Shown: positions 40,898-49,195 of the stretch, piece after piece
How the letters are laid out: each line of letters starts with the position of its first letter
Position numbering within the stretch: position 1 is the stretch's first letter
From: an uncultured Bacteroidia bacterium
Lineage (GTDB): Bacteria; Bacteroidota; Bacteroidia; Bacteroidales; CAJPTX01
Length of the DNA: 53,495 nt
Assembly: GCA_938040915.1 (NCBI GenBank)
Contig: CALHZE010000233.1
Location: 1 to 53,495, forward strand
Direction of reading: 5' to 3'
Position numbers and translations under genes: made by a program
Notes under the pieces: generated by a model
Databases searched by the model: none
What the model was told of the DNA's origin: nothing
The model's input: only the letters and a program-made list of their open reading frames with translations

Positions 40898-41571
40898 TCC
40901 TCGCGGCGGGAAAGGGCGAAAGGATGCGAAGGGGGCTTCCCAAACAGTTTCTCCCCCTCGGGGGAAAACCCCTTTTCTTACACAGTGTGGCGCTGTTTTG
41001 TGCCTCCTCTCTGATCGACGAGGTGTGTCTCGTGATCCCCCGTGATCGAGAGTCTGACTTGTGCGAATGGCTTGCCCCTTATGAAAAAGAGAAGTCTGTG
41101 CACTGCGTAGTAGGTGGCGTGACACGCGCCCTCTCGAGTTATAATGCTTATGCTTACTACCGAGCGTGTGGAGAGCGGGTAAACTTTGTGATCCATGATG
41201 CGGCGCGCCCGCTTCTCGCGCGGCAAGATCTTGAGGCAGTGACCGAGGCACTCTGCTCTGCGCCCGCGGCCGTTCTCGCGATTCCGACCCCAGACACTAT
41301 TTACGAAGTTGACGAAGGGTATACGATCACAAACATTCCTCCCCGTTCGTCGCTTTGGTGTGCACAAACGCCCCAAGCTTTCCGTGCCGAGGTTTTAGAG
41401 CGGATGTATGCCGCGCGTCCCGAAGAGGCTCTCGTAACCGACGATGTGGGGCTAATGCGTTCGTTGTGCCCTGAGTTGCCGATTCGTTTGATCGAGGCGA
41501 CCGCCCCTAACCCTAAGCTCACCACCCCGAAAGATCTGCCGTGGTTAGAATACCTGTTGGGGACGCACTAA
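40864..41571 (+). CDS. ispD: 2-C-methyl-D-erythritol 4-phosphate cytidylyltransferase
   Basis: Third enzyme of the MEP isoprenoid pathway: makes CDP-methylerythritol from MEP and CTP. The 235-residue protein has the nucleotide loop VILAAGKGERMRRGLPKQFL (11-30), the IHDAARPL block, and TDDVGLMRS and TAPNPKLTTP near the end. ATG 40864 (MVEKKTRTVGV) is chosen; a longer frame starting at 40759 is only a flippase shadow. It overlaps the flippase by 34 bp. Its place after the flippase may reflect supply of undecaprenyl carriers, but that is inference. Confidence 0.96.
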   Translation: MVEKKTRTVGVILAAGKGERMRRGLPKQFLPLGGKPLFLHSVALFCASSLIDEVCLVIPRDRESDLCEWLAPYEKEKSVHCVVGGVTRALSSYNAYAYYRACGERVNFVIHDAARPLLARQDLEAVTEALCSAPAAVLAIPTPDTIYEVDEGYTITNIPPRSSLWCAQTPQAFRAEVLERMYAARPEEALVTDDVGLMRSLCPELPIRLIEATAPNPKLTTPKDLPWLEYLLGTH

Positions 41572-41783
41572 GGGGGGATGCTCCGTGTAAGCTCTGAGCG
41601 ATAATACGCCGACGGAGGCGCTATGTGTAATTTTTAGTTCCCAGTACACGCTAGCCGGCTACACCCACAATGTGCGGTATTGACGCGCCCTCTCATTTCC
41701 AAATCACCGAATGCTCTTTGTAGGGATATATCACGTTGTCCCCATACAAAAGCCCCCCGCTGTCCGTGCTGTTTTCCATTTAT
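41572..41783. other. Intergenic stretch before repeat copy B
   Basis: No gene recognised. A weak pair CTCCGT (41581-41586) and ACGGAG (41612-41617) could end ispD. The segment 41621-41657 resembles 19743-19789 next to repeat copy A, in direct orientation (18 of 22 bases in the best part). Confidence 0.4.
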
Positions 41784-41991
41784 GTTTTCCTTAATCTCCT
41801 TACCCTCATACCGTGCTGCGCGCTTGCACAACGGGCGGCGTAGGGTGGTGCTAGGGCTTTGGTAGGGCTTTGGTAGGGCGCTAGAATCTACCTAAAAGCG
41901 CACCCAGAAGTGTTTTTTAGACGAATTCCGTTATTCTATTTCCTTGTTCTTTTAATTATCCTCTTAAATGCGCGTTTGGAAATTCCTAAAG
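41784..41991 (-). repeat. Dispersed intergenic repeat, copy B
   Basis: 208 bp, inverted relative to copy A (19862-20070). Strongest block 41784-41837; then four 11-bp units (41836-41879), two of them TTTGGTAGGGC on the plus strand. Similarity continues weaker to 41991. No mobility gene or terminal repeats are seen. Confidence 0.7.
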
Positions 41992-42202
41992 AAGAGTGCA
42001 TCATATCAACCGAATGCGCTTCGTATACCCGTAGTGGGGGGACGCCCCACAGCCCCATCCATTCCTTTCATGCTTCGACCTACAGCGTGAATAGCTCTTT
42101 AGGATACGAGTGACAGCGAAACCTACTATGCCGAGTTAGAAGACAGATAATCTTGCTTATCAACGTAGAGAACACTCAAAACAAAAAGGGGGCACAAAGC
42201 AC
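41992..42202. other. Intergenic stretch between repeat B and the activase promoter
   Basis: About 210 bp with no ORF, RNA gene or repeat that I recognise. Confidence 0.4.
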
Positions 42203-42210
42203 TATATTTG
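42203..42210 (+). promoter_or_regulatory. -7 element TATATTTG for the activase gene
   Basis: Exact TAnnTTTG. If used, it gives an untranslated leader of about 225 nt before the ATG at 42440. Confidence 0.55.
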
Positions 42211-42228
42211 TCGCCAGAATTTGTGATA

Positions 42229-42292
42229 GGGAGTAGCGTGCTGCTTCAGAACTACCGAGCCCCCTCCCCTACTCCAAGTACGGTGTTCTGAA
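42229..42292 (+). ncRNA. Structured leader with a possible pseudoknot
   Basis: A 12-bp stem with one bulged T (42245-42257 with 42281-42292: TTCAGAAC-T-ACCG with CGGTGTTCTGAA) encloses a loop whose CTACTCC (42269-42275) can pair with the upstream GGAGTAG (42230-42236), giving an H-type pseudoknot. It lies 20 nt past the predicted promoter. No known riboswitch signature is recognised. A second short stem (GCGC-GCAGA-GCGC, 42418-42430) sits next to the start codon. Confidence 0.35.
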
Positions 42293-42439
42293 CAAAGTAC
42301 CCTCGCTTGTGTTTGTCTAACGCAACCTCTGTGGAGGCGAATGGGCATAGAGTTTGTTTGGAAGGAAAAAGAATAAGAAAGTCACGACTGTCATAACAGT
42401 CTTACGAATTTTATAAAGCGCGCAGAGCGCAACGGGCTT

Positions 42440-45400
42440 ATGTTAGGTGAAATTATACGTGTGGGGCTCGACGTCGGCTCTACTACCTTGAAGGTGGTTT
42501 CCGTAGATGCGGCGGGGCACGTCTTAGATACGTTTTATACGCGGCACAATGCCGATGTCTCGGGGACGCTCGAGCGAGTTTTTTCAGAACTGGCACGTAA
42601 CCGGCAAGGCGAGCGCGTCCAGCTTGCCGTGACCGGCTCGGCAGGTATGGGGATCGCCGAGCGGTGTGGCTTACAGTTCGTCCAAGAGGTGATTGCGGCC
42701 TGTCGTGTCGCTGAGACCCACTATCCGGAAGCGGCGAGCTTGGTCGACATCGGGGGCGAGGACGCTAAAATGATCTTCTTCGAAGAGGGGCGTCCACCAG
42801 ACATCCGAATGAACGGGAGCTGTGCAGGGGGCACGGGGGCTTTTATCGATCAAATGGCCGTCTTGCTGGGCATCGAGGTCGAGCGCCTCGGTGAGCTCGC
42901 TGAGCAAGCCACCAAGAAGCACCCAATCGCCTCACGCTGTGGAGTCTTTTCTAAAACCGATATCCAAAATCTTTTGGCGCGCGGTGCACGGCGCGAAGAT
43001 ATCGCCGCCTCTATTTTCCATGCGGTGAGTGTCCAGGTGTTAACCACCCTGTCGCGCGGTTATACGCTACGCCCAAAGGTTATTTTATGCGGAGGTCCCT
43101 TCGCACACATTACCCCACTGCGAAAGGCCTTTCAAGAAGCCTCGGGCTTAAACCCCGAAGACTTCATCATCCCAGAGTGTGTACAGGCTATCCCCGCTTG
43201 GGGGACGGCACTTCACGTTAAAACCGAGGGAAAGAGCTACACCTTTGACGAGCTCTTACAACTCTTCAAAGATCAAAACCGTGTGAGCGTCGGCGTACGT
43301 CCCCGCGGCTTAACCCCTTTGTTTCGCGACAAAGAGGAGTATGACCGTTGGCTTGACAGTAAGTCGCAGTATAAACTCCCTGCTGCTCCCCTAGCCACGG
43401 CTACCGAAGGGGCGTGTTTCCTCGGCATCGATAGCGGGTCGACCACGACTAAGGTGATTGTCCTCAACGCGCGGAAGCAGATCATCTTTCGCGCCTACCG
43501 TAAGAATGCTGGTGACCCGCTCGGCGCGGTCTCGGCAAGTCTCGGCGAGTTGGTCGCACAAGCCGAAAAGGAAGGCGTCACACTTCGGATCGGCGGTAGC
43601 TGTGTCACCGGTTATGGCGAAGACTTGGTGCGCAAGGCCTTTGGGCTCAACCTCGGGGTGGTCGAAACCATTGCCCACTACGTAGGAGCCGCATACTTTG
43701 ATCCCGAGGTTTCTTTCATCCTCGATATTGGGGGGCAAGACATGAAAGCCGCCTTTATCGATCAAGGCACGATTGCGCGCCTTGAGATCAACGAGGCGTG
43801 CTCGTCGGGCTGTGGGTCGTTTATCGAGACCTTTGCGCGGAGTTTGGGGCAAGAGGTCTCTGATTTTGCTACCGAGGCGTGTAAGTCTCTTTCTCCGTGT
43901 GACTTGGGGACGCGCTGCACAGTCTTTATGAACTCGCGCGTCAAGCAGTCGTTGCGCGAAGGGGCTTCGCATGGCGACATATCCGCTGGGCTGGGTTATG
44001 CCGTCGTGAGAAACTGTCTGAACAAGGTCTTAAAGATCAAAGACTTTAACGTCCTCGGTAATCACGTGATGGTGCAGGGGGGGACGCTCCGTAACCCCTC
44101 GGTCTCCCGAGCCTTTGAGTTGGAAACAGGGCGCAAGGTGATCATTACCGATGCCCCAGAGCTTATGGGAGCTTTTGGGGCAGCGCTCCATGCCGCACAA
44201 GAGGCGGAGCTCAAACACTTCCCCGAGCGTGAGCTTCACGATGTGGCGCATGTCGCCGCACACACCACCCAACTCGACGGTTGTAAAGGGTGTTATAACC
44301 GTTGTGAGGTAACAACCTTCCAGTTTGAGAACGGCGAGGTTTATTTCGCCGGCAACAAGTGTGAAAAGGTCTTTAGTAACCAAGGCGAGGCACACAAGCA
44401 GGGGGAAAATACGAGTGAGTGGAAATATAAACGCCTCTTTGATTATGGCAAGCACGACGCGCCTAAGGCGCAGTCGCCACAAGAGCAAAAGAAGACGGCG
44501 CTTGTGATCGGCATCCCGAGGATTCTCGGGATGTACGAACACTTCCCCTTCTGGTACACACTCTTTACGAGGTGTGGGCTAGAGGTCAAGGTCTCTGCCG
44601 AGTCTACCATTCGTGTCAGTGAAAAGGGTGCACACACCGTCATGTCAGACAATGTCTGCTTCCCCGCCAAGATCGCACACGGGCACGTCCTCGATTTGGT
44701 GAAGCGTGGCGTGGATCGCGTCTTTGTCCCCTTCGTGGTTTATGAGGCGGAAGAGGTGAAAGGGGTAAGCAATAGCTTCAACTGCCCTGTGGTATCGGGC
44801 TACTCTGAGGTCTTGCGCAGTGCACTGAGCGGTCATCTCCCTGAGGGGGTAGCGATCGATGCTCCCTCGATTAGTTTCAAAGACGAGGGGTTGCTCAAAA
44901 AGCAGTGTTGGGGCTATCTCAAGGAGGTCGCCCGCGGACGTTTTGATCTTTCTAAGAAGCGCTTTGACCAAGCCTTTTCTGCCGCGACGACCGAGCAAGA
45001 ACAGTTCTTTACTGAGCTGATTGCCCAAAACCGAGCTGTCTCTGAAAAAGCACAAGCCGAGGGACGCACCCTCGTGATGTTGGCAGGACGCCCCTATCAC
45101 GCCGACCCGTTGATACAGCACAAGATCTCGCAAATCATTACCGAGTTTGGCGTTGACGTGGTGACCGAAGATTTGGCGCGTCGCGACAAGCTAGACCCAA
45201 AAGCCTCGGTAAGCGTCCATCAGTGGGGCTTTACTAACCGTATCGTCGCCGCAGCGCACTGGACGGCAGCCGCCCCCGCGAATGTCCACTACGTGCAGAT
45301 CACCTCTTTCGGTTGCGGACCTGACGCATACGTCGTGGACGAGGCTACGGAGATCTTGCGCCACGCGGGGAAGACCGCTACGGTGCTCAAGGTCGATGAT

Positions 45401-46771
45401 GTGAGCAATGTGGGGTCGCTCCGTTTGCGTATCCGCTCGTTGATCGAAAGTCTGAAACTGCGTGAGGGGGCGATATCCCAAGAGCCAGAAGCGACTCCGG
45501 TGAAGCACGCCATATTCGAAGACAAAGATCGCAACCGGACGATCCTCATGCCGTGGTTTGGTGACCCCTATTCTCCTTACCTCCCTACCCTGTTTGAGTT
45601 GGCGGGCTATAAGGCGGTAAACCTCCCCCCGAGCTCCGAGTCTACCGCTGTCTACGGATTGCGTTATAGCAACAACGAGATCTGTTACCCCGCAACCCTT
45701 GTCGTGGGTGACTTTATGCAAGCTATTGCGCGCGGGCAGTATAAACGCGAGGAAGTAGCCTTTGGGATTACACAGACCGGCGGACAATGTCGTGCGACCA
45801 ATTACATCTCGCTCGTTAAGAAAGCCTTGCAACAAGTCGGGCTTTCAGATGTACCCGTCATTGCGGTCTCTACGGGGGCTGGCAAGTTTAACGAGCAGCC
45901 AGGCTTTAAAATTTCGTGGAAGAAGCTCGCCTTGCCGCTCATCCACGCGATGGTCTATGCCGATATCTTGTCTACGCTTTTCCAAGCTTCGCGGGTGCGT
46001 GAGCGTCGCCAAGGGCTTGCCCAAGCGCTCTTTGACAAATACACGAAGCTCGGGGTGATGGCGCTCAAGCGTGGCGAGACCAAGCGCATGTACGAATTCC
46101 TTGAGCGTGCCGCAGAAGAGTTTAATCAGGGGATAACCCCTAAGGATATGCCACGGGTTGGGATCGTGGGCGAGATCTTCGTCAAGTACAACCGTTATGC
46201 GAATCGGGGGGTGGTAGATTGGCTCGCCTCGCAGGGGATCGAGCCCGTCGTACCGGCCCTGTGTGAGTTCTTCATCGAGGGGCTAGCGAGTGCACCGGTG
46301 CGGGTGAAAGACAAGATAGAGAAGTCTTCGTTTGGGGTGTCGATCCTCCCCATTATGGAGGCGATTCTCTTCAAGATTATCCGTAAGATGGAGAAGCGCG
46401 TCAAGTCCTTCCCCTTCTATCGCCCGATTGGGAGACCGAGCCACGAGTCAGAGCTTGCCTCGTCGGTCATCAATCTGAATGCCCAGTTTGGCGAAGGGTG
46501 GTTGATACCGGCGTCGTTTGTGCGTTTCGCGCAAGAGGGGATCAACAGTGTGGTGTGTCTTCAGCCCTTTGGGTGCATAGCCAACCACATCGTGGCCAAA
46601 GGGATCGAGCGTCGGGTGCGTGAGCTTTACCCAAACCTTAGTCTCCTTTTCCTTGACTTAGATAGTGGGGTGAGCGAGGTCAACTTCTTCAACCGCCTCC
46701 ATTTCCTCAAGGAAAATGCGAAGGCGATGGTGCAGAATCCTGTCCCTTTCACGATGGCGGGGCGGAGCTAA
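42440..46771 (+). CDS. Fused tandem 2-hydroxyacyl-CoA dehydratase activase (BcrAD/BadFG) protein
   Basis: 1443 residues. Two ASKHA ATPase domains of the CoA-dehydratase activator type: residues about 6-275 (VGLDVGSTTLKVV, DIGGEDAKM, GSCAGGTG) and 328-595 (LGIDSGSTTTKVI, DIGGQDMKA, ACSSGCGS). The Cys residues of the second glycine loops are the [4Fe-4S] ligands that bridge the activator dimer. The region after about 680 matches DUF2229 and the HgdB/FldB-like alpha/beta parts (EVKVSAESTIR, SDNVCFPAKIAHGH, GRPYHADPLI, NNEICYPATLVVGDF). ATP-driven electron transfer to a dehydratase or related low-potential reaction is the family role; the partner here is unknown. The amino-acid fermentation genes arcC and arcB-like follow. 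No separate dehydratase subunit is in the window. Confidence 0.92.
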   Translation: MLGEIIRVGLDVGSTTLKVVSVDAAGHVLDTFYTRHNADVSGTLERVFSELARNRQGERVQLAVTGSAGMGIAERCGLQFVQEVIAACRVAETHYPEAASLVDIGGEDAKMIFFEEGRPPDIRMNGSCAGGTGAFIDQMAVLLGIEVERLGELAEQATKKHPIASRCGVFSKTDIQNLLARGARREDIAASIFHAVSVQVLTTLSRGYTLRPKVILCGGPFAHITPLRKAFQEASGLNPEDFIIPECVQAIPAWGTALHVKTEGKSYTFDELLQLFKDQNRVSVGVRPRGLTPLFRDKEEYDRWLDSKSQYKLPAAPLATATEGACFLGIDSGSTTTKVIVLNARKQIIFRAYRKNAGDPLGAVSASLGELVAQAEKEGVTLRIGGSCVTGYGEDLVRKAFGLNLGVVETIAHYVGAAYFDPEVSFILDIGGQDMKAAFIDQGTIARLEINEACSSGCGSFIETFARSLGQEVSDFATEACKSLSPCDLGTRCTVFMNSRVKQSLREGASHGDISAGLGYAVVRNCLNKVLKIKDFNVLGNHVMVQGGTLRNPSVSRAFELETGRKVIITDAPELMGAFGAALHAAQEAELKHFPERELHDVAHVAAHTTQLDGCKGCYNRCEVTTFQFENGEVYFAGNKCEKVFSNQGEAHKQGENTSEWKYKRLFDYGKHDAPKAQSPQEQKKTALVIGIPRILGMYEHFPFWYTLFTRCGLEVKVSAESTIRVSEKGAHTVMSDNVCFPAKIAHGHVLDLVKRGVDRVFVPFVVYEAEEVKGVSNSFNCPVVSGYSEVLRSALSGHLPEGVAIDAPSISFKDEGLLKKQCWGYLKEVARGRFDLSKKRFDQAFSAATTEQEQFFTELIAQNRAVSEKAQAEGRTLVMLAGRPYHADPLIQHKISQIITEFGVDVVTEDLARRDKLDPKASVSVHQWGFTNRIVAAAHWTAAAPANVHYVQITSFGCGPDAYVVDEATEILRHAGKTATVLKVDDVSNVGSLRLRIRSLIESLKLREGAISQEPEATPVKHAIFEDKDRNRTILMPWFGDPYSPYLPTLFELAGYKAVNLPPSSESTAVYGLRYSNNEICYPATLVVGDFMQAIARGQYKREEVAFGITQTGGQCRATNYISLVKKALQQVGLSDVPVIAVSTGAGKFNEQPGFKISWKKLALPLIHAMVYADILSTLFQASRVRERRQGLAQALFDKYTKLGVMALKRGETKRMYEFLERAAEEFNQGITPKDMPRVGIVGEIFVKYNRYANRGVVDWLASQGIEPVVPALCEFFIEGLASAPVRVKDKIEKSSFGVSILPIMEAILFKIIRKMEKRVKSFPFYRPIGRPSHESELASSVINLNAQFGEGWLIPASFVRFAQEGINSVVCLQPFGCIANHIVAKGIERRVRELYPNLSLLFLDLDSGVSEVNFFNRLHFLKENAKAMVQNPVPFTMAGRS

Positions 46772-46907
46772 AGTCGGCTTCGACCGTGCTTTCGACGGGC
46801 GAGTAAAAGAAACGGACGCATCATAATTGCGCTCGTGTATATGATGGGTCGTTGCAGGGAGGGGATCATGTCTCTCCCCTACTCAAAACCTAGCCATTGG
46901 GTTATTA

Positions 46908-46944
46908 GCCCCCCAGCCGCCCATAAGAGGCGCGGCTGGGGGGC
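46908..46944 (+). terminator. Strong hairpin after the activase gene
   Basis: 13-bp perfect arms (GCCCCCCAGCCGC 46908-46920, GCGGCTGGGGGGC 46932-46944), 11-nt loop, followed by TTTC. It should end the activase transcript before arcC. Confidence 0.75.
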
Positions 46945-46974
46945 TTTCGTCTGCGTAGGACCAAACCTTTTTTC

Positions 46975-46982
46975 TATCTTTG
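46975..46982 (+). promoter_or_regulatory. -7 element TATCTTTG for arcC
   Basis: Exact TAnnTTTG, 26 bp before the ATG at 47009. Confidence 0.6.
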
Positions 46983-47008
46983 TGCTTTACAAAGCCTAAA
47001 GATTGGTT

Positions 47009-47953
47009 ATGAAACGTACAGTGGTTGTTGCCCTCGGCGGAAACGCGCTACTCAGAGGCAACCAGAAAGGCACGGTGGAAGAACAGCTTGCCAATACTCT
47101 TGACACGATGGAGCACCTTGTGCCCCTACTCAAGGAAGGGTGTAACCTTGTGATCGGGCATGGGAACGGTCCCCAAGTCGGTAACATCTTGATGCAGCAG
47201 GCGGCAGGTGAGGAAACCTTTGCCATCCCCTCGATGCCCCTCGACGTCTGTGTAGCAGAGTCGCAAGGGTCGATAGGGTACATGATCGAGAGTGCGCTCA
47301 GAGAGGTCATGCATCGACACGGCATTTCGCGCGAGGTGTGTGTCCTCGTGAGCCCCGTCCTCGTAGACAAGCAAGATAAAGCCTTTGAGAACCCCACCAA
47401 ACGCGTGGGAAAGATCTATACGAAAGAAGAAGCCGACGCGCTCGCTAACAACCAAGGGTGGGTCTTTAAGGAAGAAGTCCGCACGACGGGTTCGGGCTGG
47501 CGTCGGGTAGTCCCCTCCCCTAAGCCTATTGAGGTGCTCAATGCCTCGCTCGTAAAGAAGCTGGCTGATGACGGGGTCGTGGTCATTGCGGCTGGCGGCG
47601 GCGGTATCCCTGTAGCTTACCGTGCTGACAAGACCCTCGAGCCGATTGAGGCGGTCATTGACAAAGATTCGGCAACCTCGCTCTTGGCACGTACGATTGG
47701 AGCAGAAGAGTTCTACATCTTGACCGATGTGCCCAACGTCTATATAAACTTCCGTAAACCAGATGAGCAGAAGCTCGAGTCGGTCACGACGGCGCAGTTA
47801 GCCGAGTATTCGACCAAGGGGATGTTTGGCGAAGGAAATATGGCACCTAAGATCCAAGCGGCGGTGGACTTTGTAACCCATGGCGGCAAGGTCAGTGTCA
47901 TTACCGATGCCGAGGCTTTGGGTACCAACGGCGGAACGCGCATTACGAAGTAA
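47009..47953 (+). CDS. arcC: Carbamate kinase
   Basis: Makes ATP from carbamoyl phosphate and ADP, the energy-yielding step of the arginine deiminase pathway; 314 residues. Seen: KRTVVVALGGNALL (2-15), VIGHGNGPQVGN, VASPVLVDKQD-type region (VLVSPVLVDKQDKAF), IAAGGGGIPV and DKDSATSLLARTIGAEEF, all conserved in the family. ATG 47009 is preferred to the in-frame TTG at 47003. The ornithine carbamoyltransferase gene follows after 52 bp in the same direction; arcA and the arginine-ornithine antiporter are not in the window, so agmatine or citrulline fermentation is also possible. Confidence 0.96.
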   Translation: MKRTVVVALGGNALLRGNQKGTVEEQLANTLDTMEHLVPLLKEGCNLVIGHGNGPQVGNILMQQAAGEETFAIPSMPLDVCVAESQGSIGYMIESALREVMHRHGISREVCVLVSPVLVDKQDKAFENPTKRVGKIYTKEEADALANNQGWVFKEEVRTTGSGWRRVVPSPKPIEVLNASLVKKLADDGVVVIAAGGGGIPVAYRADKTLEPIEAVIDKDSATSLLARTIGAEEFYILTDVPNVYINFRKPDEQKLESVTTAQLAEYSTKGMFGEGNMAPKIQAAVDFVTHGGKVSVITDAEALGTNGGTRITK

Positions 47954-48005
47954 GAAGGTCTCCTTTCTAGGTAAGAGTTTTTCATTTTTATAACGTTAGA
48001 TAGTC

Positions 48006-49007
48006 ATGGCAGTCAATTTGCGGAATCGTCATTTCCTGAAGTTGTATGACTTCACTCCCGAAGAAATTCGTTTTTTCTTGCGCCTTGCCGCTGACCTCAA
48101 GAAGGCAAAGTATGCCGGCACTGAGCAACAGCTCTTGAAGGGCAAGAATATCGTCCTCCTGTTCGAAAAGGATTCTACCCGTACCCGTTGCTCGTTTGAA
48201 ACCGCCGCACACGATCAAGGTGCAGGGGTGACCTACCTCGGTCCTTCGGGGTCGCAGATGGGAAAGAAGGAGTCGATGAAGGACACGGCGCGCGTCCTCG
48301 GTCGCATCTACGATGGGATTGAGTACCGTGGTTTCGAGCAGTACAAGGTAGAGACCCTTGCACAGTACGCTGGCGTACCCGTGTGGAACGGTTTGACCAA
48401 CGAGTGGCATCCGACGCAAATCTTGGCAGACTTCCTCACAATGCAGGAGCACATAGACAAGCCCCTCCGTCAGGTGAAGTTCTGCTACCTCGGCGATGCT
48501 CGCTACAACATGGGTAACTCGCTCATGATGGGGGCTGCGAAAATGGGGATGGATTATCGTGCTGCTGCGCCTAAGGCGTATTGGCCAGACCCCGCTATCT
48601 TAAAGATGGCGCAAGACGTAGCCAAGACTACGGGGGCAAAGATCACCATTACCGAGAATGTTGCCGAGGCAGTAAAGGGTTGTGACTTCCTCTATACCGA
48701 CGTATGGGTATCGATGGGCGAACCCGCCGAAGCATGGGCTGAGCGTATCAAGCAAATGATGCCTTATCAAGTGAACGCGAAGGCGATGGAATTGACAGGT
48801 AACCCCGAGTGTAAGTTCCTACACTGCTTGCCGGCATTCCACAACCGCGAAACCACCATCGGTGAGGAAATCTATCAGAAGTATGGCGCAGATGCGCTCG
48901 AAGTAACCGAAGAGGTATTTGAGTCGCCCGCGTCGATTGTGTTTGACGAGGCAGAAAACCGCCTTCACACCATCAAGGCGGTGATGGTTGCCACCTTGGG
49001 TAAGTAA
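48006..49007 (+). CDS. arcB: Ornithine carbamoyltransferase (catabolic type likely)
   Basis: Transfers the carbamoyl group between ornithine and carbamoyl phosphate. The 333-residue protein has the carbamoyl-phosphate site STRTR (57-61), HPTQILADF, the ornithine-side block DVWVSMGE, and [17 protein letters not shown] near the C-terminus. Length and motifs fit the OTC family. Being next to carbamate kinase points to the catabolic (ArcB-like) direction, though anabolic ArgF use cannot be excluded. ATG 48006, with an intrinsic terminator immediately after. Confidence 0.93.
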   Translation: MAVNLRNRHFLKLYDFTPEEIRFFLRLAADLKKAKYAGTEQQLLKGKNIVLLFEKDSTRTRCSFETAAHDQGAGVTYLGPSGSQMGKKESMKDTARVLGRIYDGIEYRGFEQYKVETLAQYAGVPVWNGLTNEWHPTQILADFLTMQEHIDKPLRQVKFCYLGDARYNMGNSLMMGAAKMGMDYRAAAPKAYWPDPAILKMAQDVAKTTGAKITITENVAEAVKGCDFLYTDVWVSMGEPAEAWAERIKQMMPYQVNAKAMELTGNPECKFLHCLPAFHNRETTIGEEIYQKYGADALEVTEEVFESPASIVFDEAENRLHTIKAVMVATLGK

Positions 49008-49033
49008 TCACGCTTACGTATTGCAAGACATGT

Positions 49034-49067
49034 GCCTTCCCTGTCGGGTACAGGGGAGGCTTTTTTT
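49034..49067 (+). terminator. Intrinsic terminator after arcB
   Basis: Arms GCCTTCCCTGT (49034-49044) and ACAGGGGAGGC (49050-49060), one G-U wobble, followed by seven T. Textbook structure. Confidence 0.92.
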
Positions 49068-49124
49068 GTGTTGACTATCGCGGCAAGATAAGCGTGTGGT
49101 ATCAAGTTGACAAGCTCGATACTG

Positions 49125-49132
49125 TATATTTG
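49125..49132 (+). promoter_or_regulatory. -7 element TATATTTG for the DUF4143 ATPase gene
   Basis: Exact TAnnTTTG, 63 bp before ATG 49196. Confidence 0.5.
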
Positions 49133-49148
49133 TACTGACAAAACGGTC

Positions 49149-49164
49149 GACAGTTACGACTGTC
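49149..49164. repeat. Small hairpin GACAGT-TACG-ACTGTC
   Basis: 6-bp arms before the ATPase gene. It shares the string ACGACTGTC with a related hairpin at 42386-42401 (GACTGT-CATA-ACAGTC) before the activase gene. Function unknown. Confidence 0.35.
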
Positions 49165-49195
49165 TTGTCAGTAGGTCGCTTAAAAGCTGATAGCT

